Translations under genes and position numbers: made by a program
Notes under the pieces: model-generated
Database searches by the model: none
Seen by the model: only the letters and a program-made list of their open reading frames with translations
Told to the model about the DNA's origin: nothing
NCBI GenBank assembly: GCA_041281825.1
Contig: CP166298.1
Coordinates: forward strand, 1,178,001-1,242,000
DNA: 64,000 nt
Origin: Paenibacillus_D tarimensis_A
Lineage (GTDB): Bacteria; Bacillota; Bacilli; Paenibacillales; Paenibacillaceae
Direction of reading: 5' to 3'
Part shown: piece after piece, positions 25,796 to 33,885 of the stretch
Position numbering within the stretch: the stretch's first letter is position 1
How the letters are laid out: each line of letters starts with the position of its first letter

Positions 25796-27451
25796 ATGGG
25801 GAACAAACGGCATTGCTTCGCAGTTCTCGCCAGCATCTTCATTGCCGCGCTCGCTGCGGCAGGCTGCAGCGAAGCGGGCAGCGACGGCAATGCGGCGGAT
25901 AAACTGCTGAAGGAGCGGGGCGCGGTATCGGTGGTCGTGCAGGACAGAGGCGCGGTCGCCTCCTCCGAGGGCTCTTATGCGGATAACCGATGGACGAGGT
26001 GGATCAGGGACAACGGCCCCGTTGAGGTCGATTTCGTGCCGGTGCTTCGCAGTGAATCGAAGAAGCTGCTAAGCGTTATGTTTGCCTCCGGCTCGGCGCC
26101 GGACATCATTAACGAGACCAATGCCCCGTTCCGCAACAATCTGTACGAGCAGGGGCAGCTGCTCCCGCTGGACGATCTGCTGGTTTACATGCCCAACTAC
26201 GTACGGCTGCTGGAGGAGTATCCCGAACTGAGGCAGGCCGGCACGAAGTCGGACGGAAAGCTGTACGAGATCGGGCGCGTGAATGAGGCCGGTCCGCTCC
26301 ATGTTTTATTTATCCGCAAGGACTGGCTGGAGGCGCTGGGCCTGGAGAAGCCGAAGACGACGGAGGAGCTGCTGGAGGTCGCGGTTGCGTTCGCGCGGCA
26401 GGACCCTGACCGCAACGGGATTGACGATACTTACGGCATCAATATGAGCTATCATTCCGAAGGCGCGGTCAACGAGCTGTTCGGTATCCAGCAGGAGCAC
26501 AGCTGGGGACTGAGGGACGGCCGCGTCGTCAGGCAGTGGGACAAGGAGCTTGTGGCGCTGGCCTTCAAGAAGGAGCTGTACGACAGGGGCGCGATCGATC
26601 CCGGCTATATCAGCGACAAGGACGGCGCGAAGGCGAAGAAGGACTTTTTGAGCGGCAAGCTCGGCATTTACGTCAATTACAGCATGAACTGGTTTGAATT
26701 CACAACCAGGGATCTGGTAGCGCTGAAGCGTGCGAGCCCGGAGGCGGCCGTGGAAGTGCTGGAGTATCCCGTATCGCCGTTCGGCAGCTACACGGGAGCA
26801 ATTGACAACCCGATTCAGATGACGACGGTATTCAACGCGGACACGAAGGATCCGGTCGCAGCCGCGCGTTATGTCGATTTCATCCTGGAGCCGCACGTCT
26901 CGGAGCTGCTGCTCAAGGGTGAGGAAGGCGTGCACTGGGTTCGGGGAGACAACGGCTGCCCCGTCATTACGGACGATCTGAAATGGCGGACCGAGGTCGG
27001 CTATTCGGGCGCCGGCGCGTACGGCTTGTTCCTGAGCCGAGGGACGGAGAAATGCAATCTCGTCGCCTACCAATTCAATCCGGCGGACGAGATGCAGCGG
27101 CAAGGTCTGGAACTGTATCTGGCAGCCAGGGAGCTATATCTGGATCCCGCCAAGGAATATCCCGGCTTGACGTTCGGGGATCATGTACCCGGCCTTCCGG
27201 CTCCGCTCGATGAAATCCGGACAAGCACCCTGAAGACGATTACCGATCTGTACGTGAAAGCGATCGTGAGCGGCGAGTCGTACGGCGCGGAAGAAGCGAT
27301 TCGGGACGCGCAGGACGTATGGGAACGGGAAAAGGGCGGGATGATCGTCGATTACATGAATAAATGGTATGAGGAGAACAAGGCTACGGCTCTGCTGGCC
27401 GACGATCTGCGGACCTTTGTCGAAAAGCAGCGCCGGCTGGCAGGGCAGTAG
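25796..27451 (+). CDS. Extracellular solute-binding lipoprotein (first)
   Basis: A 551-residue substrate-binding lipoprotein of the LplA type. The signal has lipobox LAAAGC, giving a lipidated Cys near residue 23. The region after it has PDIINETNAPFRNN, LPLDDLL and DWLEALGLEKPKTTEELLEV, followed by DPDRNGIDDTYGI, the calcium-binding-like loop common in these proteins. The ribosome site GGGAGGA precedes ATG 25796. It sits 70 bases after the response regulator and is cut off from the permease genes by about 2 kb of repeats and a damaged gene. It may deliver sugar to the permeases at 29.5 kb or serve as a sensing accessory for the kinase. Confidence 0.9.
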   Translation: MGNKRHCFAVLASIFIAALAAAGCSEAGSDGNAADKLLKERGAVSVVVQDRGAVASSEGSYADNRWTRWIRDNGPVEVDFVPVLRSESKKLLSVMFASGSAPDIINETNAPFRNNLYEQGQLLPLDDLLVYMPNYVRLLEEYPELRQAGTKSDGKLYEIGRVNEAGPLHVLFIRKDWLEALGLEKPKTTEELLEVAVAFARQDPDRNGIDDTYGINMSYHSEGAVNELFGIQQEHSWGLRDGRVVRQWDKELVALAFKKELYDRGAIDPGYISDKDGAKAKKDFLSGKLGIYVNYSMNWFEFTTRDLVALKRASPEAAVEVLEYPVSPFGSYTGAIDNPIQMTTVFNADTKDPVAAARYVDFILEPHVSELLLKGEEGVHWVRGDNGCPVITDDLKWRTEVGYSGAGAYGLFLSRGTEKCNLVAYQFNPADEMQRQGLELYLAARELYLDPAKEYPGLTFGDHVPGLPAPLDEIRTSTLKTITDLYVKAIVSGESYGAEEAIRDAQDVWEREKGGMIVDYMNKWYEENKATALLADDLRTFVEKQRRLAGQ

Positions 27452-27504
27452 TAGAGCGATCCAAAAATAATGAAATAATAGTGGTTAAGTTGAATGAGAG
27501 AAGC

Positions 27505-27641
27505 GGAGGGGCCGGATTCGTGCTGTAGAAGCGTTAGCGGTCGCCTCTTGTCGCCCAGATTCTTACCTCTTAAGAGGTTAAATAATCAAAAAATCTGGGG
27601 ACAACAGCGATCGGAAGCGCGAACCGGACCCGCAGCGGATC
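27505..27641 (+). repeat. Dispersed hairpin repeat, copy 2 (long form)
   Basis: GGGCCGGATTCGTGCTGTAG, AAGCGTTAGCGGTCGCCT, TTGTCGCCCAGATT, a perfect central palindrome ACCTCTTAAGAGGT (27565-27578), then AATCTGGGGACAA, AGCGATCGGAAGCGCGAA and CCGGACCCGCAGCGGATC. The left and right halves are imperfect inverted repeats, so the whole folds as one long hairpin. The outer blocks match the minus-strand element at 671-747. It may act as terminator or as a mobile mini-element. The following 27642-27895 stretch shows no recognisable gene. Confidence 0.65.
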
Positions 27642-27895
27642 CAACTGGTCAAACAGTCTACTAGCAGGCATCGGACCAGGAACGGAAGACTTGCGCGGAT
27701 AGGATGGACCGCATACAGCATAGGACGGTGAACCGTTTACGCTTGAGGCGGCGAACCCGAAAGTTCAGTCCGTGCGGACGGAGTACAGTAAAGGTTGCCA
27801 TTGCCGTTAATAGGCTAATTTAACTCTCTTTCTTGTTTTAACGGGTGTGAGAGATGCTAATTCACTGTTTTCAATAGAATTGAGGTGGTGATGAC

Positions 27896-27972
27896 GCAAA
27901 TAGCGGCGATCACAACCGTTACATTTTCAGGAGCTCTAAATCTTTGCGAATAACGGCTGTGGCGATCGTTAG
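27896..27972 (+). repeat. Two CCGTTA-type hairpin repeats
   Basis: GCAAATAGCGGCG-N6-AACCGTTA (27896-27921) and GCGAATAACGGCTGTGG-CGATCGTTAG (27946-27972) are degenerate copies of a motif with TAACGG/CCGTTA inverted cores, starting 50 bases apart. More copies lie at 28911-29093. Confidence 0.5.
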
Positions 27973-27976
27973 ATTA

Positions 27977-28639
27977 CTAAAGATCGAGATCGATTCTTAG
28001 CCGATAGGTACGGTATCGTTGTTTTCCGCTTGCGACAATCAGCAGCTTCTTGGTCAACAGAGAACGAAGAACAACTCTGGTGCGGTTTTCCGAAAGCAGC
28101 AAATGTGCAGCAAGCTCTCGAGGCTCAAAAGCGCGCATCAATCTGCGGGCAAACCGTACCGTTTCTGCTTCCGCCCAATTCAGGCCGGCTGTCGTGTCTA
28201 TCGATAGGAACTTTCCGACAAAGGAAAGCACCAGTTGCTTACAGACTGCCGGGTCGTCACGGATGGACAAAAAAGCGACCGGAAGAAAGAACCAATCATC
28301 AAGGACCAGCAAGGCCTACTTCATACATAAATCCTTAAATCGGCCGGATTCGATATCTCTGGCATGAGTGCGGTAATCCTGAATTTCAACGCAGCCCTTC
28401 GCGCCGCCAGGCATATAAGCAAGGTCAAGATAACGATACCTGTTGTTCAAGTCGCGGACCTCATATTCAGCATGCAGATTGTCAAGATTTCCAATGGCCG
28501 GAAACCATATCGAGCGGAGAAATGTAACGGTACCGTGGCTCAACCCTTTCCTTAGCTGCTCTCTTCTTCTGGGGTTCTTCTCCTCGGCTATTTGTTTGCT
28601 CAACCAATGATCATAAACCTCTTGAAACAAAAAACTCAT
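27977..28639 (-). pseudogene. Uncharacterised 220-codon gene interrupted by an in-frame amber codon
   Basis: Two open stretches in the same minus-strand frame are separated by a single TAG at 28318-28316. The first, from ATG 28639 (GGAGG ten bases upstream), encodes MSFLFQEVYDHWLSKQIAEE and ends FKDLCMK; the second resumes ALLVLDDWFFLPVAFLSIRD. The reading frame and composition continue smoothly across the stop, so a C to T change turning CAG (Gln) into TAG is the simplest explanation. The first half has a nuclease-like look (EYEVRDLNNRYRYLDLAYM, GCVEIQDYRTH); the second half has helix-turn-helix character (ELAAHLLLSENRTRVVLRSL). I do not recognise the family by name. Sequencing error or suppression cannot be excluded. 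Confidence 0.6.
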
Positions 28640-28673
28640 CTCTTCACCATCCTCCATTCATGCCATGCACAAT

Positions 28674-28724
28674 AAAAAAACCGCCTCAATACGATCATGC
28701 CCTAAGAGCACCGTATCAAAGCGG
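28674..28724 (-). terminator. Terminator-like hairpin in the leader of the interrupted gene
   Basis: On the minus strand CCGCTTTGATACG pairs with CGTATTGAGGCGG (one G-T pair) and is followed by TTTTTTT. It ends about 35 bases before the start of the interrupted gene, so it either terminates a short upstream transcript or acts as an attenuator. Confidence 0.65.
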
Positions 28725-28910
28725 TATGTGCTTCACACCGTAAAATTGAAAATAATATACCACAACATGATGATTTCAACAAGACTTCGTGGCGTAAAAA
28801 ATTTTTATAATAATGTTACTGCACCCTACTATGAAAGATAACAGCAAAGAATAGTATGATACAATTTTCATTCTCTGTGGTGCAGCGCTGGTTTTGCGCT
28901 AGGTCGATGG

Positions 28911-29093
28911 CTAACGGATGTACATGCCGCTATTTGGCGAAGAAACGTCATTTTGAAGTTTTAACGGTTGCAGGCGCTGTTATTTACTGAAATCCAACCT
29001 AAAAATCGTGAAAATGGACAGATAGGCGCGGTGGCAACCGTTAGCCTTGCGATGATGGGACAAACCGGCAAATAACGTCGCTGATAACCGTTG
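28911..29093. repeat. Array of CCGTTA-type hairpin repeats in both orientations
   Basis: Four copies follow at about 50-base steps: minus-oriented at 28911-28938 (CTAACGGATGTACATGCCGC) and 28962-28986 (TAACGGTTGCAGGCGC), plus-oriented at 29021-29044 (GGCGCGGTGGCAACCGTTAG) and 29067-29093 (AATAACGTCGCTGATAACCG). A weaker piece is at 29102-29124. The shared form is AAATAACGGCG-N5-AACCGTTAG. The 865-base gap from 28643 to 29507 has no gene. Confidence 0.5.
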
Positions 29094-29246
29094 TTGCGCT
29101 TGCGAAGCTAGGTACAGCTAACTGATGCAAGTTCGGTCGGTCGGCGTAAGGACTAAGCCGCCCCGCAGTTAGCAGGCAGATGTCGGCTGAATCCGTCCTG
29201 AGAAGAGAGCAATCTTCTGGGAGCGGGCATTTGTATATATATGATT

Positions 29247-29260
29247 TGAAAGCGCTCTCC
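29247..29260 (+). promoter_or_regulatory. cre-like site upstream of the sugar transporter operon
   Basis: TGAAAGCGCTCTCC matches the CcpA consensus at all but the final position. It lies about 250 bases upstream of the first permease gene and suggests carbon catabolite repression. Confidence 0.6.
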
Positions 29261-29507
29261 AAATACTCTGTAAAAATATCATTAAGGAAAACGACAACCT
29301 CAAATTATTATAGATTTTCAGCCGCCGTTTTCATGGGAAGGGTAAGCTTGAAAATAAGGAAAACCTAGAAGCGACGCTGTTTTCACGCCTTTACAATTCC
29401 TGTACGGAATGAAAACGGACCTAATATATTTATAGTTGTTCCCGTATAGGCCGTGGCCTATGATCGAATTAAGGTAATCGCATTTCTATAACCGAAGGGG
29501 GATACAG

Positions 29508-30455
29508 ATGGGGATGGAAACAGCGGTACCCGCATCGATCGGGGCGGATAAGAAGCCGTTGTGGAAGCGAATGTGGAAGGAACGGTGGCTGTACCTTTTT
29601 ATGCTCCCCGGACTTGCTTATTTCTTGATTTACAAGTATGTGCCGATGTGGGGCGTTCTAATGGCGTTTCAGCGATATCAGCCGCATCTAGGGCTGCTCC
29701 GCAGCGAATGGGTCGGCCTTCGGCATTTCGAGCGTTTTTTTTCCGAGCCTCAGTTCTGGACGCTGCTGCGCAACACGCTGTACATCGCATTTCTGGATAC
29801 GGGCATCTACTTTCCGCTGACGATTGTGCTCGCCCTGTTGCTGAACGAGCTTCGGATGGAGCTGTTCAAGCGGACCGTGCAGACGCTCGTCTACGTGCCG
29901 CATTTTTTGTCCTGGGTCGTCGTAGTTGGAATCTCTTACATCCTGCTTACGACAGAGGGTGGAATCATTAACGAACTGCTGGTGCTGCTCGGCCTCGAGA
30001 AAATCCAGTTTTTGATGAGCGAGAGCTGGTTCAGGCCGCTCATTATCATGCAGATGATTTGGAAGGATGCGGGCTGGGGAACGATTATCTTTTTGGCTGC
30101 GCTGGCAGGCGTCAATCCGAGCTTGTACGAGGCGGCGCGCATCGACGGAGCCGGCCGCTGGAGGCTGCTGTGGCATATTACGCTTCCGGGCATTCGCAGC
30201 GTCATCGTCATTCTTCTCATTTTGCGGTTAGGCAGCTTTATCGATTTGGGCTTCGAGCAAATATTCCTGATGGTGAACGCGCTGAACCGCGAGGTGGGGG
30301 AAGTGTTCGACACCTATGTCTACCAGGTCGGCATGCAGCAAGGCCAATTCAGCTACAGCGCCGCGGTCGGACTGTTCAAATCGGTCGTCGGATTGATTCT
30401 GGTCATGATCGCCAACTGGATGGCCAAGCGGCTCGGCGAGGAGGGCGTTTACTAA
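29508..30455 (+). CDS. ABC sugar transporter permease, LplB type
   Basis: A 315-residue integral membrane protein with six predicted helices, from LYLFMLPGLAYFLIYKYVPM to the last helix near the C-terminus. It begins with the typical FLIYKYVPMWGVLMAFQ and carries the cytoplasmic EAA loop EAARIDGAGRWRLLWHITLP that docks the ATPase. LplB-type permeases import oligosaccharides or their lipoprotein-bound fragments. The partner permease follows after one base. No ATPase gene is present, as usual for this group, which shares a multi-operon ATPase elsewhere. Translation starts at ATG 29508 after GGGGGATACAG. Confidence 0.93.
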   Translation: MGMETAVPASIGADKKPLWKRMWKERWLYLFMLPGLAYFLIYKYVPMWGVLMAFQRYQPHLGLLRSEWVGLRHFERFFSEPQFWTLLRNTLYIAFLDTGIYFPLTIVLALLLNELRMELFKRTVQTLVYVPHFLSWVVVVGISYILLTTEGGIINELLVLLGLEKIQFLMSESWFRPLIIMQMIWKDAGWGTIIFLAALAGVNPSLYEAARIDGAGRWRLLWHITLPGIRSVIVILLILRLGSFIDLGFEQIFLMVNALNREVGEVFDTYVYQVGMQQGQFSYSAAVGLFKSVVGLILVMIANWMAKRLGEEGVY

Positions 30456-30456
30456 C

Positions 30457-31311
30457 ATGGTGAAGGATACGAGCCTGGGCAGCAGATTGTTCGACGCGGC
30501 GAACATTGCGGTGCTGCTGCTGTTCTCCCTATTAACGTTTATGCCGTTTCTGTATGTCGTCATCATGTCGTTTTCGACCGGCACGACGCTTCTTCCGAAG
30601 AGCTTCTCGATGGAAGCGTACCGGTACATTTTCTCGGCAAGCACTTTTACGCGCAGCTTGCAGGTTTCCGTATTCATCACGGTTGCCGGCACCTTGTTTC
30701 AGCTGGCTATGACTTCCTTGATGGCGTATTCGTTGGCGCACCGGCATTTGCCGGGCAGAAGCGCCGTGCTGCTGATGGTGCTGTTTACGATGCTCTTCAG
30801 CGGCGGCATGATTCCGACCTACTTCGTCGTCAAGGCCACGGGTCTGCTCGATTCGCTCGCGTCGCTCATTATTCCGGGCGCCATAAGCGCCTTTAACCTG
30901 ATAATCTTGAAAAATTTTTTTCAAAGCATTCCCGAGGAACTGAAGGAATCGGCCAAAATCGACGGCAGCCATGAGCTGGGCATCCTGCTTAAGATCGTAT
31001 TGCCGCTGTCGTTGCCGGCGCTGGCCGCATTCGGCCTGTTCTACGCGGTTGGGATCTGGAATCAATATTTCAACGCGATCCTGTATATTACCGATACGTC
31101 CAAGTATCCGGTGCAAGTCATTTTGCGTCAGGTCATTATCTTGACCTCCGGTTCCATCGGAGACACTACGGAGATCGAAAATGTGCCATATTACGGCAAT
31201 TCGATCAAGATGGCGGTCATCGTCATCGCGACGCTTCCCATTATGCTGGTCTACCCTTTCCTGCAGAAGCATTTTGCCAAAGGCGTGATGCTCGGGTCGG
31301 TTAAAGGATGA
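30457..31311 (+). CDS. ABC sugar transporter permease, YtcP/UgpE type
   Basis: A 284-residue membrane protein, partner of the preceding permease, with about six helices starting IAVLLLFSLLTFMPFLYVVI. The EAA-like loop is KESAKIDGSHELGILLKIVLPLSLP (read in pieces), preceded by GGMIPTYFVVKATGLLD, a hallmark of the YtcP group. The start ATG 30457 lies one base after the previous stop, so the two are translationally coupled with GGAGG inside the upstream gene end. It ends RHFAKGVMLGSVKG-like (HFAKGVMLGSVKG), the conserved C-terminus. Confidence 0.93.
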   Translation: MVKDTSLGSRLFDAANIAVLLLFSLLTFMPFLYVVIMSFSTGTTLLPKSFSMEAYRYIFSASTFTRSLQVSVFITVAGTLFQLAMTSLMAYSLAHRHLPGRSAVLLMVLFTMLFSGGMIPTYFVVKATGLLDSLASLIIPGAISAFNLIILKNFFQSIPEELKESAKIDGSHELGILLKIVLPLSLPALAAFGLFYAVGIWNQYFNAILYITDTSKYPVQVILRQVIILTSGSIGDTTEIENVPYYGNSIKMAVIVIATLPIMLVYPFLQKHFAKGVMLGSVKG

Positions 31312-31374
31312 GGAACGCTCCGCTCGGGGCAGGGACACATCTTTTGATATAAAATTTAATGGAAAAGAGGGTTC

Positions 31375-32985
31375 ATGTTGAAAAGGTGGATGACAGTTTC
31401 ACGGCAAAGTTTGGCGATTATCGTCGCTGTTGCGATGATGCTGGTGAGTGCATGCTCCGGAGGCAGCTCGGTGCAGAATACGAATACAAGCGAATCAACG
31501 CCCGGTTCAACGTCCCAATCAGCGTCCGAATCTGAGTCGGAATCGAACGCTTCCTCCAGCGATGGCAACGAAGAGGAGAAGGAAGAGAAGCCGCTGGAGA
31601 TTAGCCTCATGTATAATTTTGACGGTGTAGAGTTTCCCAAAGAAGGCAATGCGGTGCAGCAATATATCGAACAGGTCACGAATACGAAGCTGACCATATC
31701 CGCGCTGCCGGGCAGCGCCTTTGAAGAGCGTTTGCCTGTCATGATCGCCTCGGGCGATATGCCGGATGCGTTCCCGATTCCGAGAAGACATCAGAAACTG
31801 CCTTATGTGATCAATGCGGTTCAATCCGGCTTGTTCTGGGAGATCGGTCCTTATCTGGATCAGTTCCCGAACCTGAGCAAGATTAATCCGATCATCTTCG
31901 AAAATATCAAATACGAGGGCAAAATATACGGTTTGCCGAGGGAACGGGCGCTTGCGCGGCGTGCGATTCAATTCCGGTCGGATTGGCTGGCCAATCTGAA
32001 TATGGAGCCGCCGAAGACGATCGACGAATTCTATCAGATGCTCGCCGCCTTCAAGAATGATGACCCCGATCAGAACGGGCAGGACGATACGTACGGATTG
32101 TCGGCTAAGGAAGTCGGCCTTTGGTTCGCTCCTTACTTCGGCGCCCCGAACCAGTGGAAGGTAGAGAACGGCAAATTCACTCGCGACGTGCAAACCGAGG
32201 AATTTCTTAACGCGTTGAAATTCGAGAAGAAGCTGTATGACGAAGGACTGATGAACAAGGACTTTGCCGTCGTTGACCGACCGGAGTGGACCGGCGCGGT
32301 GGAAAACGGGAAAGCCGGCGTAAGAATCGACGTAACGGGGTCGACCATTGGACTTGACACCGTCATCAAGGATAACTTCGGGGATGAAGCCGGCTTCAGC
32401 ATGGTAAGCATACTCGAAGGCGATCACGGCAAGCGAATCAACATGGAGGGCGGGCATAACGGTTTCTATCTGTTCCCGAAATCCAGCATCAAGACCGAGG
32501 AGCATCTGCTTCGCGTCCTGAAATTCTTTGACGACATTGCCGGAGAAGAGATTTCGAATCTGTTCGTGTGGGGGCTAGAAGGCGTCCATTACGAGCTGGC
32601 GGACGGAAAGCCGGTCAGACTGACGACGGAAGGCGTCGATCATGGCGCTGAAGTCGGATCCGCCTATGCGGCGCCGCTCTGGACGCTCATGCCGGCCACG
32701 AATGCGATGAAGGGCGAGATGCCCGAGCTGGGAGAGCTGGAGCTGAAGCTGAACGAGGAGAATGCGGAATACGGCATTGCCGATCCGACGATGCCGCTCA
32801 TTTCAGAGACGTATCTCGATCAAGGCGCGCAGCTCGAGACGATCCTGACGGATGCGCACATCAAACTCGTCATGGGCAACATTACGGAAGACGAGTGGAA
32901 GGCGGCGGTCGATACGTGGCTGTCACGCGGCGGCGCCAAAATCATCCAGGAGTATGAAGAAGCATACGCCAAGGCAAATCCATAA
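31375..32985 (+). CDS. Extracellular solute-binding lipoprotein (second)
   Basis: A 536-residue lipoprotein with a signal ending in lipobox LVSAC (Cys near residue 24), followed by a low-complexity Ser/Glu linker rich in SESESE. The mature part shows GSAFEERLPVMIASGDMPD, IDEFYQMLAAFKND and DPDQNGQDDTYGL, the acidic loop typical of this family. It directly follows its two permeases (63-base gap) and is therefore the most likely cognate binding protein. It is only distantly like the lipoprotein at 25.8 kb, so the locus has two different binding proteins for one permease pair. Confidence 0.92.
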   Translation: MLKRWMTVSRQSLAIIVAVAMMLVSACSGGSSVQNTNTSESTPGSTSQSASESESESNASSSDGNEEEKEEKPLEISLMYNFDGVEFPKEGNAVQQYIEQVTNTKLTISALPGSAFEERLPVMIASGDMPDAFPIPRRHQKLPYVINAVQSGLFWEIGPYLDQFPNLSKINPIIFENIKYEGKIYGLPRERALARRAIQFRSDWLANLNMEPPKTIDEFYQMLAAFKNDDPDQNGQDDTYGLSAKEVGLWFAPYFGAPNQWKVENGKFTRDVQTEEFLNALKFEKKLYDEGLMNKDFAVVDRPEWTGAVENGKAGVRIDVTGSTIGLDTVIKDNFGDEAGFSMVSILEGDHGKRINMEGGHNGFYLFPKSSIKTEEHLLRVLKFFDDIAGEEISNLFVWGLEGVHYELADGKPVRLTTEGVDHGAEVGSAYAAPLWTLMPATNAMKGEMPELGELELKLNEENAEYGIADPTMPLISETYLDQGAQLETILTDAHIKLVMGNITEDEWKAAVDTWLSRGGAKIIQEYEEAYAKANP

Positions 32986-33025
32986 TTTTTAAGTTCGTTG
33001 CGTGCCCTTTGGCCGGTGAGCTACA

Positions 33026-33589
33026 ATGAAAGTGGACATTAAAGCAAAGGATTGTGATCGGATGGAGCCAAAGCAGCTCATTATTTTTCTGGACTCCGGG
33101 GATACGATCATCGATGAAGCGTCAGAGGTGCGGGACGAGCACGGAATCGTGACGGAAGCAAGCGTCATACCGGGGGCGGACTTGATGGTCCAAACACTTG
33201 CGGAGCGGGGCTATACGCTCGTTCTCGTTGCGGACGGCGAGGCGCAATCGTTCAAAAATATGTTTATCCAACACGGCATTTACGATTGCTTCGCCGCGAT
33301 GATCGTCTCCGAACATATTCGAGTAAGGAAACCGGATCCCCGGATGTTTAAAGCGGCTCTGGGGGCGCTGGATCTGAACGAGCGTGACTGCCGCCGTATC
33401 GTTATGGTCGGCAATAACCTTAGCCGGGATATAAAAGGAGCGAACCAATTAGGAATCACCAGCGTTCATTTGAGCTGGTCCCCGCGATATCCGAAGACAC
33501 CTGCCGAGGAGCTTGAAAAGCCCGATTTTACAATCGCCGAGCCGCTTGAATTGCTTGATCTGGCCGAGCGGTTGAACAGGCAATTATGA
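33026..33589 (+). CDS. HAD-superfamily hydrolase-like protein
   Basis: A 187-residue HAD protein downstream (40 bases) of the transporter operon. Motif I is FLDSGDTI: the nucleophile Asp is present but the usual acid/base Asp two positions on is Gly, with Asp one further. Motif II is a Val/Ala region (LVLVADGEAQ in place of Thr/Ser), motif III RVRKPDPRMF has the Lys, motif IV VMVGNNLSRDIKGA has Asp. A cap of moderate size is inserted near residues 30-55. It could be a phosphatase with altered chemistry or a dehalogenase-like enzyme. An alternative start at 33062 (MEPKQLIIFLDSG) is equally reasonable. Confidence 0.78.
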   Translation: MKVDIKAKDCDRMEPKQLIIFLDSGDTIIDEASEVRDEHGIVTEASVIPGADLMVQTLAERGYTLVLVADGEAQSFKNMFIQHGIYDCFAAMIVSEHIRVRKPDPRMFKAALGALDLNERDCRRIVMVGNNLSRDIKGANQLGITSVHLSWSPRYPKTPAEELEKPDFTIAEPLELLDLAERLNRQL

Positions 33590-33646
33590 GGATTTAGTTG
33601 AAGAAATTCCAGGGATCGGATTCATGATCACATGACAGATCACTCA

Positions 33647-33677
33647 AGAGGCTGCCGCACGGCAGCCTCTATTTTTT
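33647..33677 (+). terminator. Terminator after the transporter/HAD operon
   Basis: AGAGGCTGCCG pairs with CGGCAGCCTCT across two bases and is followed by ATTTTTT. Confidence 0.93.
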
Positions 33678-33726
33678 GCGGATCCGGGGCGTGGCGGATC
33701 GGTCTAAGATTCTCCGGCCTCTGTCG

Positions 33727-33879
33727 TTAAACGTTTATTCCCCCGGAACCGGGGATCACGCCGCCGGAACCAAGTAAAGGCAACATTCTGCAGATGAGAA
33801 AAATAGCCAATAGTGTAAACAGTATTAAGATTAAGGCTAGTATTGCCGGGTTGGCTCCTGCTCCGAAAGCTGCCGTCAT
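33727..33879 (-). CDS. Small hydrophobic protein, 50 residues
   Basis: ATG 33879 follows TTAGGAGGTGAATC and opens a 50-codon frame ending TAA at 33727. The product starts MTAAFGAGANPAILALILIL, is a single membrane helix (about residues 12-30), and ends in a Gly/Ser/Pro-rich tail GSGGVIPGSGG. The size and composition recall YjcZ/YczI-like spore-associated small proteins of Bacillales, but there is no clear signature. A large A/B repeat array forms its leader and the last B unit provides its ribosome site, which is the main argument that it is translated. Confidence 0.6.
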   Translation of the reverse strand: MTAAFGAGANPAILALILILFTLLAIFLICRMLPLLGSGGVIPGSGGINV

Positions 33880-33885
33880 GGATTC

